Source: Nostoc flagelliforme FACHB-838
Lineage (GTDB): Bacteria; Cyanobacteriota; Cyanobacteriia; Cyanobacteriales; Nostocaceae
DNA length: 39,335 nt
NCBI RefSeq assembly: GCF_014698065.1
Contig: NZ_JACJSI010000063.1
Coordinates: 1 to 39,335 of the forward strand
Direction of reading: 5' to 3'
The notes below the pieces were generated by a model. That model had not been told where the DNA came from, made no database searches, and worked only from the letters and a program-made list of their open reading frames with translations. This document shows positions 7,528 through 15,180 of the stretch, piece by piece. How positions within the stretch are numbered: the stretch's first letter is position 1; every line of letters begins with the position of its first letter. Made by a program: the position numbers and the translations under genes.

Positions 7528-9960
7528 ATGCATCTACACATAATTAAAAAGCGTTCGTCGCCCTTTTTCCTTTTTCCCTTTACCCTGCTGTTGACACTCC
7601 TCCTCGCCCTGCCTTGGGTAAGTGCGAAAGAACAACCCCAGCCGAAGCCAGAAGCTTGGCAGATTAACGGTATCGTTGCTGCCCTTGATGATGGACATGA
7701 TGGAGTAAAGAAACTTGCTTATGAAAAATTCAATCTATATGATCTAAAAAATTTGAAATCGGTGGTTCAAAAACCAGAGGATATTGCTCAAAAACTTTTC
7801 AACATCCTCAAGGATAAAACCGTTGACTCCGGGGTTCGTTCCCGTGCAGTTTATGCATTGGAAAATCTAGGGGAGGCTGCCAAACCCTATGTCAAAGACA
7901 TCCTCGACTTCCTCAAGGATAAATCCGTTGAGAAAGATGTTCGTTCCGGTGCAGCTTCTGCATTGGGAAATCTAGGGGAGGCTGCCAAACCCTACGTTAA
8001 AGACATTTTCGACTTCCTCAAGGATAAAACCGTTGACTCCGGGGTTCGTTCCCGTGCAGCTTATGCATTGGGAAATCTAGGGGAGGCTGCCAAACCCTAC
8101 GTCAAAAACATCCTCGACTTCCTCAAGGATGAAACCGTTGAGAAAAATGTTCGTTCCAGTGCAGCTTCTGCATTGGGAAATCTGGGGGAGGCTGCCAAAC
8201 CCTACGTCAAAGACATCCTCGACTTCCTCAAAGATAAAACCGTTGACTCAAGTGTTCGTTCCAGTGCAGCTTATGCATTGGGAAAACTGGGGGAGGCTGC
8301 CAAACTTTACGTCAAAGACATCCTCGACATCCTACTGGATAAAACTATTGACCCAAGTGTTCGTTCCGGTGCAGCTTCTGCATTGGGAAATCTAGGGGAG
8401 GCTGCCAAACCCTACGTCAAAGACATCCTCGACTTCCTCAAAGATAAAACCGTTGACTATAGTGTTCGTTCCAGTGCAGCTTCTGCATTGGGAAATTTAG
8501 GGGAGGCTGCTAAACCCTACGTCAAAGACATCCTCGACTTCCTCAAGGATAAAACCGTTGACTATAGTGTTCGTTCCAGTGCAGCAAAGGTATTGAGAAA
8601 TCTGGGGGAGGCAGCCAAACCCTACGTTAAAGACATCGCTGACATCCTACTGGATAAAACCGTTGGCTTAGATGTTCGTTCCCGTGCAGCTTCTGCATTG
8701 GGAAATCTAGGGGAGGCTGCCAAACCCTACGTTAAAGACATCGCTGACATCCTACTGGATAAAACTGTTGACCTAGATGTTCGTTCCCGTGCAGCTTCTG
8801 CATTGGGAAATCTAGGGGAGGCTGCCAAACCCTATGTCAAAGACTTCTTCGACTTCCTCAAGGATAAAACCGTTGAGAAAAATGTTCGTATAATAGCAGG
8901 TTATGCATTGAGAAATCTGGGGGAGGCTGCCAAACCCTACGTCAAAGACATCCTCGACTTCCTACTGGATAAATCCGTTGATAAAGATGTTCGTTTCCAT
9001 ACAGCAAAGGCATTGGGAAATCTAGGGGAGGCTGCCAAACCCTATGTCAAAGACTTCTTCGACTTCCTCAAGGATGAAACCGTTGATAAAGATGTTCGTA
9101 GAAGTGCAGCATCGGCATTGGGAAAACTGGGAGAGTCAGCCAAACCCTATGTCAAAGACTTCTTCGACTTCCTCAAGGATGAAACCGTTGGCTTAGATGT
9201 TCGTTCCAGTGCAGCTCGTGCGTTGGGAAATCTGGGGGAGGCAGCCAAACCCTACGTCAAAGACATCGCTGACATCCTACTGGATAAAACCCTTGACTCA
9301 AGTGTTCGTTCTAGTGCAGCATCGGCATTGGGAAATCTGGGAGAGGCAGCCAAACCCTACGTTAAAGACATCGCTGACATCCTACTAGATAAAACCGTTG
9401 ACTCCTGGGTTCGTTCCAGTGCAGCTCGTGCGTTGGGAAATCTGGGGGAGGCAGCCAAACCCTACGTCAAAGACATCCTCGATTTCCTCAAGGATGAAAC
9501 CGTTGACAAAGGTGTTCGTTTCCGTGCAGCAGAGGCATTGGGGAAGATAGAACAACTCAACCTGAATAATATTGTGGTAATTCTGGATAGCATCTATTAC
9601 ACAGATAAATCAGAATTTGAACAGTGGCGATTTTTGACATATTTCCTTGGTGGCGGCACTGATGAAGTCAAAACACTGCTGACATGGTTGGGACTCCCTA
9701 ACACTAAAACGATTCCTGCTCAATTGAGTCATGAGCAAGGTAATAAAACTCTTAAAATATTTGCCCAAGCCTGGGAACCCAGCCGAGATTTTACACGATT
9801 ACGAGAAGACTTAGCCAAGCAAATTGCTGTAGTTGCGAAAAAAGTCTCTTGGCGATCGCAAGACATTCTCATCCTAGAAACTCACTACAACAATCTCAAA
9901 AAAGCTGGATACAACGAAGCTGATTCGTTGCAATCAGTAATAGTTAACCTCAAGGGTTGA
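7528..9960 (+). CDS. Secreted HEAT/ARM-type repeat protein, 810 aa
   Basis: The N-terminus is a clear signal peptide: a basic start (HLHIIKKR), a hydrophobic core (~12-30) and a VSA/KEQ cleavage site after residue 33. The product is therefore probably periplasmic or exported. A degenerate repeat is followed by 16 tandem 35-residue repeats (~110-669) of the type ALGNLGEAAKPYVKDILDFL plus KDKTVDSSVRSSAAS, which should stack as paired helices into a long solenoid. A non-repetitive C-terminal domain (~670-810) contains FEQWRFLTYFLGGGTDEVKTL and is not recognised. The repeats are nearly identical at DNA level, implying recent expansion or gene conversion. A protein-interaction scaffold is the likely role; the partner is unknown. 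No Shine-Dalgarno is visible. Confidence 0.9.
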   Translation: MHLHIIKKRSSPFFLFPFTLLLTLLLALPWVSAKEQPQPKPEAWQINGIVAALDDGHDGVKKLAYEKFNLYDLKNLKSVVQKPEDIAQKLFNILKDKTVDSGVRSRAVYALENLGEAAKPYVKDILDFLKDKSVEKDVRSGAASALGNLGEAAKPYVKDIFDFLKDKTVDSGVRSRAAYALGNLGEAAKPYVKNILDFLKDETVEKNVRSSAASALGNLGEAAKPYVKDILDFLKDKTVDSSVRSSAAYALGKLGEAAKLYVKDILDILLDKTIDPSVRSGAASALGNLGEAAKPYVKDILDFLKDKTVDYSVRSSAASALGNLGEAAKPYVKDILDFLKDKTVDYSVRSSAAKVLRNLGEAAKPYVKDIADILLDKTVGLDVRSRAASALGNLGEAAKPYVKDIADILLDKTVDLDVRSRAASALGNLGEAAKPYVKDFFDFLKDKTVEKNVRIIAGYALRNLGEAAKPYVKDILDFLLDKSVDKDVRFHTAKALGNLGEAAKPYVKDFFDFLKDETVDKDVRRSAASALGKLGESAKPYVKDFFDFLKDETVGLDVRSSAARALGNLGEAAKPYVKDIADILLDKTLDSSVRSSAASALGNLGEAAKPYVKDIADILLDKTVDSWVRSSAARALGNLGEAAKPYVKDILDFLKDETVDKGVRFRAAEALGKIEQLNLNNIVVILDSIYYTDKSEFEQWRFLTYFLGGGTDEVKTLLTWLGLPNTKTIPAQLSHEQGNKTLKIFAQAWEPSRDFTRLREDLAKQIAVVAKKVSWRSQDILILETHYNNLKKAGYNEADSLQSVIVNLKG
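7855..9534 (+). repeat. 16 tandem 105-bp repeats encoding the HEAT solenoid
   Basis: The unit length is exactly 105 bp (35 codons), with the block GGGGAGGCTGCCAAACCCTA recurring once per unit. Divergence is concentrated in the codons of the loop before VRS. The uniform period means that unequal crossing over would change repeat number without shifting the frame. Confidence 0.9.
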
Positions 9961-10035
9961 TAGTGGTTTTTCAACACCAGTTTGATTGACTGTAGTTTGC
10001 CAAACCAATTCGCTTTTTCCCACTAACTCAACCCC

Positions 10036-10110
10036 AATATACCCAAAGAGTTTACAGTGTCTTAGTTGAGGGGATTTAAGAACTCGTTGCAATTAGGCGG
10101 CGACAGCGGA
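10036..10110 (+). repeat. Direct repeat R, copy B (downstream of HEAT-protein gene)
   Basis: The partner of 7377-7452, with the same ordered blocks ending in GAACTCGTTGC and GGCGGCGA. It begins 75 bp after the HEAT-protein stop. Its right part is also the left arm of the long inverted repeat at 10080-10205. Confidence 0.75.
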
Positions 10111-10205
10111 GTGCTGGGCGGGGCTTTTATAAACTAGGCTGACGCACAAGTAAACTATTGCCCCGTCCCAGCACCGCCTAATTGAGCGAAAGCGGCAACG
10201 AGTTC
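10080..10205. repeat. Long interrupted inverted repeat (hairpin)
   Basis: Left arm 10080-10124 and right arm 10160-10205 share three blocks in inverse order: GAACTCGTTGC, AATTAGGCGG and GTGCTGGG followed by CGGGGC. The loop is about 35 bp. The arms differ by insertions between the blocks. It lies between the convergent HEAT gene and relaxase fragment, so it could act as a bidirectional terminator or be the footprint of a small mobile repeat. The end word GCAACGAGTTC recurs at 13620-13630, just past the intact relaxase gene. Confidence 0.7.
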
Positions 10206-10220
10206 GTCTTTCAACACGAC

Positions 10221-10562
10221 TCATCGACTAAAACCCCTAGAGCGTTGTTTCTGCTGTTGCATTTCTTGCTGCTTCGCTTCAATCAAAATCTCATTCCAAG
10301 TCAGCCCCTTGGGTGCAATTCTTTTAGCCTGGGGCAGCATTGACTCAACGACAAGTGATGCTTCATTGCCAAGATCATCATTATTAAATGCCACCCCAAT
10401 TCTGCTGATATTTCTGAGGAGTTCAAAGGGCAAGTTATTTGGGTCATCCACGTACCAGTTCTTTTTTATCAATAGACATCTTGCCCCTAAAAATTTTCTA
10501 TGTGCAGGTGGCGAAATCATACTAATTTTTTTGGCTGACGAAAAACTTCGCACCCGAAGCAT
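10221..10562 (-). pseudogene. Relaxase C-terminal (Toprim-like) fragment
   Basis: A 113-codon frame whose last ~75 residues match the C-terminus of the relaxase at 13648-15180: DDPNNLP, an AFNNDD/E..GN block, LLPQGKR-like MLPQAKR, W-E-L region, and the ending RGFS followed by one residue. The nuclease domain and most of the Toprim region are absent, so it cannot be a working relaxase. Both copies are on the minus strand and both are followed downstream by GCAACGAGTTC, so the duplicated segment extends past the stop codon. The first ~25 residues are unrelated to the intact gene. Confidence 0.8.
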
Positions 10563-10574
10563 TAATTTACTCGA

Positions 10575-10678
10575 ATGGAATTTATAAGGTATTTACAAGG
10601 ATTTTCTCTTTAAAGGCATTTGTAAGGTAAACCAATGGCATTTCAATGGCATCTCAATGGCAAATACAAGGATTTATT
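10575..10678 (+). repeat. 11-bp phased repeat array, cluster 1 (9 units)
   Basis: Nine units of the form A(A/T)GG(T/C/A)A plus 5 bases, for example AAGGTATTTAC and ATGGCATCTCA. The GG dinucleotides fall at 10577, 10588, 10599, 10615, 10626, 10637, 10648, 10659 and 10670: every step is exactly 11 bp except one of 16. A regular 11-bp step puts each unit on nearly the same face of the helix. It lies in the 639-bp gap between the relaxase fragment and the caspase-like gene. Confidence 0.85.
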
Positions 10679-10737
10679 TGCACCTTCAACACTGAAAATC
10701 ACCGTTTTTTACAAAATCCTTCTTTTTTGTCAAAAAT

Positions 10738-10803
10738 AAGGTACTGCAATGGCATCTCCAAGGTATTTACAAGGTAAACACAAGGTAAATGTAAGGATTT
10801 AGA
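10738..10803 (+). repeat. 11-bp phased repeat array, cluster 2 (6 units)
   Basis: Six contiguous units, with GG at 10740, 10751, 10762, 10773, 10784 and 10795. They include AAGGTATTTAC, identical to a unit in cluster 1. The 59-bp gap between clusters (10679-10737) is T/A-rich and holds one inverted AAAATCCTT (10713-10721). Two sets of 11-bp direct repeats separated by a spacer is the arrangement known for the parC centromere of plasmid R1; that comparison is an analogy only. Confidence 0.85.
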
Positions 10804-10961
10804 CCCCAAAAACCTAATTTACCACCCTGATTTCTCCGCCAAAAATTCCTGACTAAAACTCTCGCACAGTACGCCATAATTCTCGATCAAGTTTTTTGAG
10901 CCAAAATTGAATTTACGCTCACAGCCATCAAAAAATACTACTAATGAAGTACGTAAGCACT

Positions 10962-11008
10962 ACAATAGCCGCCTCACAGTTAACAGCTACAACTGCGGCG
11001 GCTATTGT
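10962..11008. repeat. 12-bp perfect-stem hairpin
   Basis: ACAATAGCCGCC (10962-10973) pairs perfectly with GGCGGCTATTGT (10997-11008); an inner CAGTT/AACTG pair extends the structure. There is no T-run on either side, so it is not a classical terminator. It lies about 190 bp downstream of the caspase-like gene's stop. Confidence 0.75.
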
Positions 11009-11099
11009 TCAAATATTCTTCGCTCAATCTCCTCCAAAAATCGCATCTAATTCTTGAGACGAAGCCTGACCATAAATTTGTTTTTTGTGAGCTAAGTAA

Positions 11100-11159
11100 G
11101 GCTTGCTGAAAGAGTCATAAAAAAGCAAAATCAGAATTGCTTTGTTATTCAAGCAAGCC
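11100..11159. repeat. Nested inverted repeat, possible MITE remnant
   Basis: Outer arms GGCTTGCT (11100-11107) and AGCAAGCC (11152-11159) enclose inner arms AAAGCAA (11122-11128) and TTGCTTT (11137-11143). The ~60-bp size and terminal inverted arms fit a miniature mobile element or a terminator of the caspase-like gene, which ends 43 bp away. Confidence 0.5.
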
Positions 11160-11201
11160 CTATGTAAGTCCTTTTCAGACGCTTAAATTGCTTCGTTGAA
11201 A

Positions 11202-12671
11202 CTAAGGGGTTTTTACAAGACTACAAACTGACTCTTTTCCCCATACAGTTGTTGTCCAATTACCGTTCCATTTTCTATTGACAGCGGCGGCGGCTACAGG
11301 ACATTTAATTGCTGCATCATCGTTGTTCCAGATAGGACCGGCTTTAACTTCGCCAGGACTTTGTTCTGGAATGGGATGTGAGTTTCCAATAACAAACAAA
11401 GCAGCGATCAGACCCACTGATCCAATTACTGACCCAATTATTAATAAACGGATTTTGTTAGGTTTTGAGGGTGGCGTAAGAGTTTCAGATTGGCTTGCTG
11501 CCACGGCTTTGTTTGGTGGTTTGATTGATGCCACATTGTTGCTGCCAAAGAGAGCCTTATCCTGAATCACCTCCCCAGGATCACCTAAAGGTTGGATTGC
11601 TATTTTCTGGGGAGTAATTTGAGCTTCAATTTGGGCAATATCTTCATCTCTAAGTTTTAAAACTTGCTGCAAACGTTTCAACTCGTTTTGAGTGTCGCTG
11701 CTGAGAGAATGCTCGCGCCCAATCGCCTCAACTAAAACTTGCTCATAGTTCTGCAATCTTTTCTGGTACTCCCGGTAAGGTTTAAGCACCTCGTTTTCAA
11801 TTGCCGCAGAATCTTCTGGTAGCAGTCCCAACCCATTTCGTAACGCATCTAAGACATTACGCCCCACAGCAGAAATCACGCCACGACTGGCAAAAAACTC
11901 AACTTCTTTGCGATACCTTAGCTTGGGATCTTCTGTGGGTGCTTGAGAAATACGGATCTTGTAGCCTTGTTTGATGGCATAAATTTCTGGTTTCATTGCT
12001 GGCGCCGCTTCTTGAACTTTCCCTTTGGCATATTCATGCAACTCATCAATGGAAACCACACCATCGCTATCGAGATCAGCTACTCCAGTCGCGATCCCCT
12101 CGACCAGATAACGAGTATAAGTCGAAAGGTCTGACCCTTCCTGCTCAAAGGAATATTGGGTAGAAGTCGAAGACGTGAGGACAGCCCGTCCTTCTCCTCC
12201 CAGTTGTTTTTTTACATCTACAGAACCATCATCTTTAGCTAACCAACCTTCGGCAAATGCTCCACTAAAGCAACAATCTAGAATTACAACTTGTCGCTGA
12301 GAGCGGCTATTGCTCATGATGTCTTGCACAAAACTGGCTGGAACCGCTGTTGCCCGGATTAGTTCTCCCTGTGGGTTTTTACGAGTGATGCGCGTAGCTA
12401 AGTATAGCTTGCCATTGTCATCTTTGATACCATGTCCAGAGAAAAACAGCAGTACTAGATCGTCTTTTGTGCGGCTTGAAAATAATGTTTCAATCGCTTC
12501 TTGCATTACTAGTGGCTCAGGATTTGACAAAGTTTTAACATCATCAAATCCACCTATGTCGGGGTGCTGTAATACTCGCTGTATTGCCTCTATGTCTCTG
12601 GTAGCCCCAGGTAGGGGAGTTAAACCCGGTTCGTAATCACTCACCCCGATCGCAAGTGCCATCTTAACCAT
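11202..12671 (-). CDS. Caspase-like (C14) protease with EF-hand-like loop, TM helix and MVL-lectin-like tail, 489 aa
   Basis: The N-terminal peptidase C14/metacaspase-like domain (1-~240) keeps the catalytic His in FFSGHG (H80) and Cys in DCCFSGA (C134, preceded by D132-C133). DLDSDGVVSIDE (199-210) matches a calcium-binding EF-hand loop. Residues ~250-350 form the short helical domain common in cyanobacterial caspase and GUN4-type proteins. One transmembrane helix (~408-429) follows. The last ~45 residues (AGPIWNNDDA ... NWTTTVWGKESVC) resemble a repeat of the Microcystis mannan-binding lectin MVL. The protease would therefore be membrane-tethered, with a sugar-binding tail across the membrane. 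AAGGGG lies upstream of ATG, 10 bp after the EACC1-like gene. Probably a cell-death or defence effector (inference). Confidence 0.9.
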   Translation of the reverse strand: MVKMALAIGVSDYEPGLTPLPGATRDIEAIQRVLQHPDIGGFDDVKTLSNPEPLVMQEAIETLFSSRTKDDLVLLFFSGHGIKDDNGKLYLATRITRKNPQGELIRATAVPASFVQDIMSNSRSQRQVVILDCCFSGAFAEGWLAKDDGSVDVKKQLGGEGRAVLTSSTSTQYSFEQEGSDLSTYTRYLVEGIATGVADLDSDGVVSIDELHEYAKGKVQEAAPAMKPEIYAIKQGYKIRISQAPTEDPKLRYRKEVEFFASRGVISAVGRNVLDALRNGLGLLPEDSAAIENEVLKPYREYQKRLQNYEQVLVEAIGREHSLSSDTQNELKRLQQVLKLRDEDIAQIEAQITPQKIAIQPLGDPGEVIQDKALFGSNNVASIKPPNKAVAASQSETLTPPSKPNKIRLLIIGSVIGSVGLIAALFVIGNSHPIPEQSPGEVKAGPIWNNDDAAIKCPVAAAAVNRKWNGNWTTTVWGKESVCSLVKTP

Positions 12672-12681
12672 TTTTGACCCC

Positions 12682-13062
12682 TTATGTGGATGCTACAAAT
12701 TGTTGCGCTGCCTGAATTGCTGCTAATAATTCTTGCTGACTGCTAGCTGTGACTTTGAGCTTTCTACCGTTGGCTTCAACCTCCATTGTGATTGCTTTAC
12801 CACCCAAGCGATCGCTCAAAAATCCAAATAGAGCCTTAATATTTTTTACATTCACCTCAGCCGTTAGCAACCCGACCAAAACTGCGCCTAATGCCTTGTT
12901 ACCTGCTGGTGGATTAGGATCGAGAACACGTTTAACGTCTTTTACTTCGTCTAAATCGAGCATTTCGCGCCGAAGGCTTTGGGTTAATTTTTCCAATGCT
13001 TCGTCATCTAACTGGGGGTTTCTCAGATCAAGTGTGATTTGAATATCAGATGTGGTAGGCAT
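12682..13062 (-). CDS. EACC1-like (effector-associated constant component 1) protein, 126 aa
   Basis: From the ATG at 13062 the product begins MPTTSDIQITLDLRN. It contains an acidic DLDEVKDVKRV segment, then NKALGAVLVGLLTAEVNVKN, a RLGGKAITMEVEANGRKLKV strand pair and a final helix LLAAIQAAQQF. This layout fits EACC1, a small component described next to diverse effectors (caspases, trypsins, TIR) in predicted bacterial conflict systems. Recognition is from the pattern, not from an alignment. A longer frame to 13161 exists, but its extra 33 residues are atypical. It forms an operon with the caspase-like gene (10-bp gap), implying that it controls or localises that protease. Confidence 0.78.
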   Translation of the reverse strand: MPTTSDIQITLDLRNPQLDDEALEKLTQSLRREMLDLDEVKDVKRVLDPNPPAGNKALGAVLVGLLTAEVNVKNIKALFGFLSDRLGGKAITMEVEANGRKLKVTASSQQELLAAIQAAQQFVAST

Positions 13063-13167
13063 AGTAAATTCTCGGTTTCTGGATAATACTTCAATTAGAT
13101 GTTTGAATATTCCCGAAAAGGAGCCAAAATTAAAAAACTTTGAACCAACGTCAACAAACAATACTCA

Positions 13168-13185
13168 ATACTACTTTTGTAGTAT
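13168..13185. promoter_or_regulatory. Palindrome ATACTAC-tttt-GTAGTAT upstream of the EACC1-caspase operon
   Basis: A perfect 7-bp dyad with a 4-bp spacer, about 105 bp upstream of the EACC1-like start codon. Position and form fit an operator or a small hairpin; the binding protein is unknown. Confidence 0.45.
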
Positions 13186-13296
13186 CACAACTGCACTCCA
13201 CTTGTGAGTTACACCAAAGCTTGCTGTAAACACCACTTATTACATAGATTTTATGTAGTTTGGCAGTATTGAAATAGTAGTTCTAAATACCTTGCC

Positions 13297-13425
13297 CAAG
13301 TGGTAGCTGTTGGGTAGCTCAACTGGTGACACACCGCTACCAGTTGAGCAGTAAAAAAGCGAGTTGTTGAAAATTTGATGATTCCCCAACTGGTAGCTAT
13401 AGAGTAGCCCTACTGCTACCAGTTG
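13297..13425. repeat. Duplicated interlocking inverted repeats (CAACTGGTAGC / GCTACCAGTTG)
   Basis: Copy 2: CAACTGGTAGC (13387-13397) and GCTACCAGTTG (13415-13425), with an inner AGTAG/CTACT pair. Copy 1: CAAGTGGTAGC (13297-13307), GCTCAACTGGT (13317-13327) and ACCAGTTGAGC (13339-13349), which allows two alternative pairings. It lies in the ~585-bp gap between the EACC1 operon promoter side and the relaxase 3' end. Confidence 0.75.
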
Positions 13426-13502
13426 AGCATAAGACTTTTTGCGAAAAATTCTTGTGTAATGCTTACTGACTATGACTTACAGCAAATTTTGATCGCCTGT
13501 TT

Positions 13503-13534
13503 CATTCTCAATAACTTCAAAATTATTGAGAATG
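13503..13534. repeat. 12-bp perfect inverted repeat CATTCTCAATAA
   Basis: CATTCTCAATAA (13503-13514) is fully complementary to TTATTGAGAATG (13523-13534), with an 8-bp loop. It is AT-rich and lacks a T-run, so an operator or replication/transfer structure is as likely as a terminator. Confidence 0.7.
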
Positions 13535-13539
13535 GATAA

Positions 13540-13560
13540 TACGTTTGTGTTGCAAACGTA
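13540..13560. repeat. 8-bp inverted repeat TACGTTTG / CAAACGTA
   Basis: A dyad with a 5-bp spacer, 6 bp from the previous hairpin and about 90 bp downstream of the relaxase stop. Together with its neighbours it makes four or more dyads in 265 bp. Confidence 0.6.
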
Positions 13561-13647
13561 CTTCAATAAACTGCTCTCTTAACTGCCCAGCTAGTAAAAA
13601 CTAAAGCCTCGCCTCGGCAGCAACGAGTTCGGTTTGCACGGCGTGGC

Positions 13648-15180
13648 TCACAGGCTAAAACCACGATCCTGCTGTATGAGCTTTTGTTGCTCCTCCCTTA
13701 GATGAGCTTCTAGTTCCTGACTCCAATCAGGATTATGGGTTTTGAGCCTTTTACCCTGTGGCAATAGTTCTAATACTGCACTAGCTGTTTTATTCCCTTC
13801 TTCATCATTATTGAATGCTACGACCACCCGATTGAAACTCTTGAGAAATTCCATAGGTAGGTTATTCGGGTCATCAGCTACTATCAACATGGTTCTAGTT
13901 GGTGGTAGCCCTTTGCAGCTTGAGATCAGGTAAGTGGCTGCTGACATCGCATCAATTGGTGAAGAACACAAAAAGACGTTTTCTACCTTGGACGTTGGTT
14001 GCCCTCCCAATCTCAGATAAAACCAACCTTTTTGTGTAGAGGTGTTTTGGTCGTACTCCACAGCACGATGATTTTCTCTAGGCTTTGACCAAATTAATGC
14101 GCCAGTTTTTTCACCATCTAAATCACGTTTGATAAACAAAATATTTCGTTGCTCATCCATGTAAAGCAACTGATTATTATGTAATCCTTGCGAAATATAA
14201 TCTGGTATGTAGCGTTTCTCGCTTAAGTACTTGTGCAACACTTGCCAAACAACTGTATCCTCTGGTGGTGGAGTGAACTGGGGCTGTTGCTGTTTGCGTT
14301 CAATAAGAAGAAAGAGTTTTTCTAACTGCTCAACTGGGAGTGGTTTAACAGGTTTGAACAGCAATTCATTAATAGGTTCATCATCACGTTCTGTTTGGTA
14401 GTCAACGCCAAGATGTTTTTGCAAACCGGGGAAGGTATAAGCTGCACCTAACTGTGTGCCACTAAAAGCTTGCCCATCTTTCTCATAAGAAATGCCTTTA
14501 GACTTCCCATTCCTAGTAAATCCTGTTCTCACACTTATGCCAGCTTGCTGTAACCGCATGATCAGGGTTGGCATTTGGGGATTATCAACTCTAGCCCTAT
14601 CAATTGTCTGCTGAAGTTCCTCTTTAATAGTGCGTCCTGGTGGCTGCTCAAGTTTACCTAGTTCATATTCTTCTTGTTCTCGCCTTATGCGCCTGATTTG
14701 TCCGGTGCTGGGTGTGCGCTGAAGTTTCTCTCTACTGCCCTGGACTTGCACTAACTCATAGTCTTGCTCGATTTGTCGTAGGACTTTCTCAGAGCGTACA
14801 TAATCCCAGGAATCATGCACTAACAGCCCTGTATCCATCCTAATTCTGCTGGCTGCAATGTGGATGTGGTCGTCGTCGGTGTTATGGTGGCGGAAGATGA
14901 CAAACTGATTGGCATCAAAGCCCATTTCCTTCATGTAGCGATCGCCAATCTCGCTCCACTTCTCATCATCTAATTTATCACCCTTAGCTGCTGACAATGA
15001 GACATGGTAAACAACTCGGTCTGCATCAGAATTCAGTTGTCGAGACAGCTTAAACTCTCGCGCCAATTCACGGCTATTTCTCCCGCTCATGTTGCCGCCG
15101 ATGAGTTTGGCATCTTCGCGGGATTCTAGATAATCCAACAGCTTGCGAAAACCTCTGCCTTTAGTCTGCTTCCCAATCAT
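13648..15180 (-). CDS. MobA/VirD2-type relaxase with C-terminal Toprim-like domain, 510 aa
   Basis: The protein from ATG 15180 begins MIGKQTKGRGFRKLLDYLES, the usual start for cyanobacterial relaxases; a frame extends 17 codons upstream into mobC but that is unlikely. The metal-binding histidines are in FRHHNTDDDHIHI (H98/H99, H105, H107), and Y17 is a candidate nucleophile. It would nick oriT and carry the strand during mobilisation. The C-terminal ~200 residues resemble a Toprim domain, but the usual glutamate is Ser (CSSPIDAM) and the first Asp of DxD is Asn (AFNNDEEG), so Toprim catalysis is doubtful. It overlaps mobC by 20 bp with GAAGGCG before the ATG. A 3' fragment of a paralogue lies at 10221. 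Confidence 0.93.
   Translation of the reverse strand: MIGKQTKGRGFRKLLDYLESREDAKLIGGNMSGRNSRELAREFKLSRQLNSDADRVVYHVSLSAAKGDKLDDEKWSEIGDRYMKEMGFDANQFVIFRHHNTDDDHIHIAASRIRMDTGLLVHDSWDYVRSEKVLRQIEQDYELVQVQGSREKLQRTPSTGQIRRIRREQEEYELGKLEQPPGRTIKEELQQTIDRARVDNPQMPTLIMRLQQAGISVRTGFTRNGKSKGISYEKDGQAFSGTQLGAAYTFPGLQKHLGVDYQTERDDEPINELLFKPVKPLPVEQLEKLFLLIERKQQQPQFTPPPEDTVVWQVLHKYLSEKRYIPDYISQGLHNNQLLYMDEQRNILFIKRDLDGEKTGALIWSKPRENHRAVEYDQNTSTQKGWFYLRLGGQPTSKVENVFLCSSPIDAMSAATYLISSCKGLPPTRTMLIVADDPNNLPMEFLKSFNRVVVAFNNDEEGNKTASAVLELLPQGKRLKTHNPDWSQELEAHLREEQQKLIQQDRGFSL

Noticed and set aside
8129..9388. Open frames of 88 and 63 codons inside the HEAT gene
   Set aside because: Shifted readings of the 105-bp tandem repeats, with no independent start signals.
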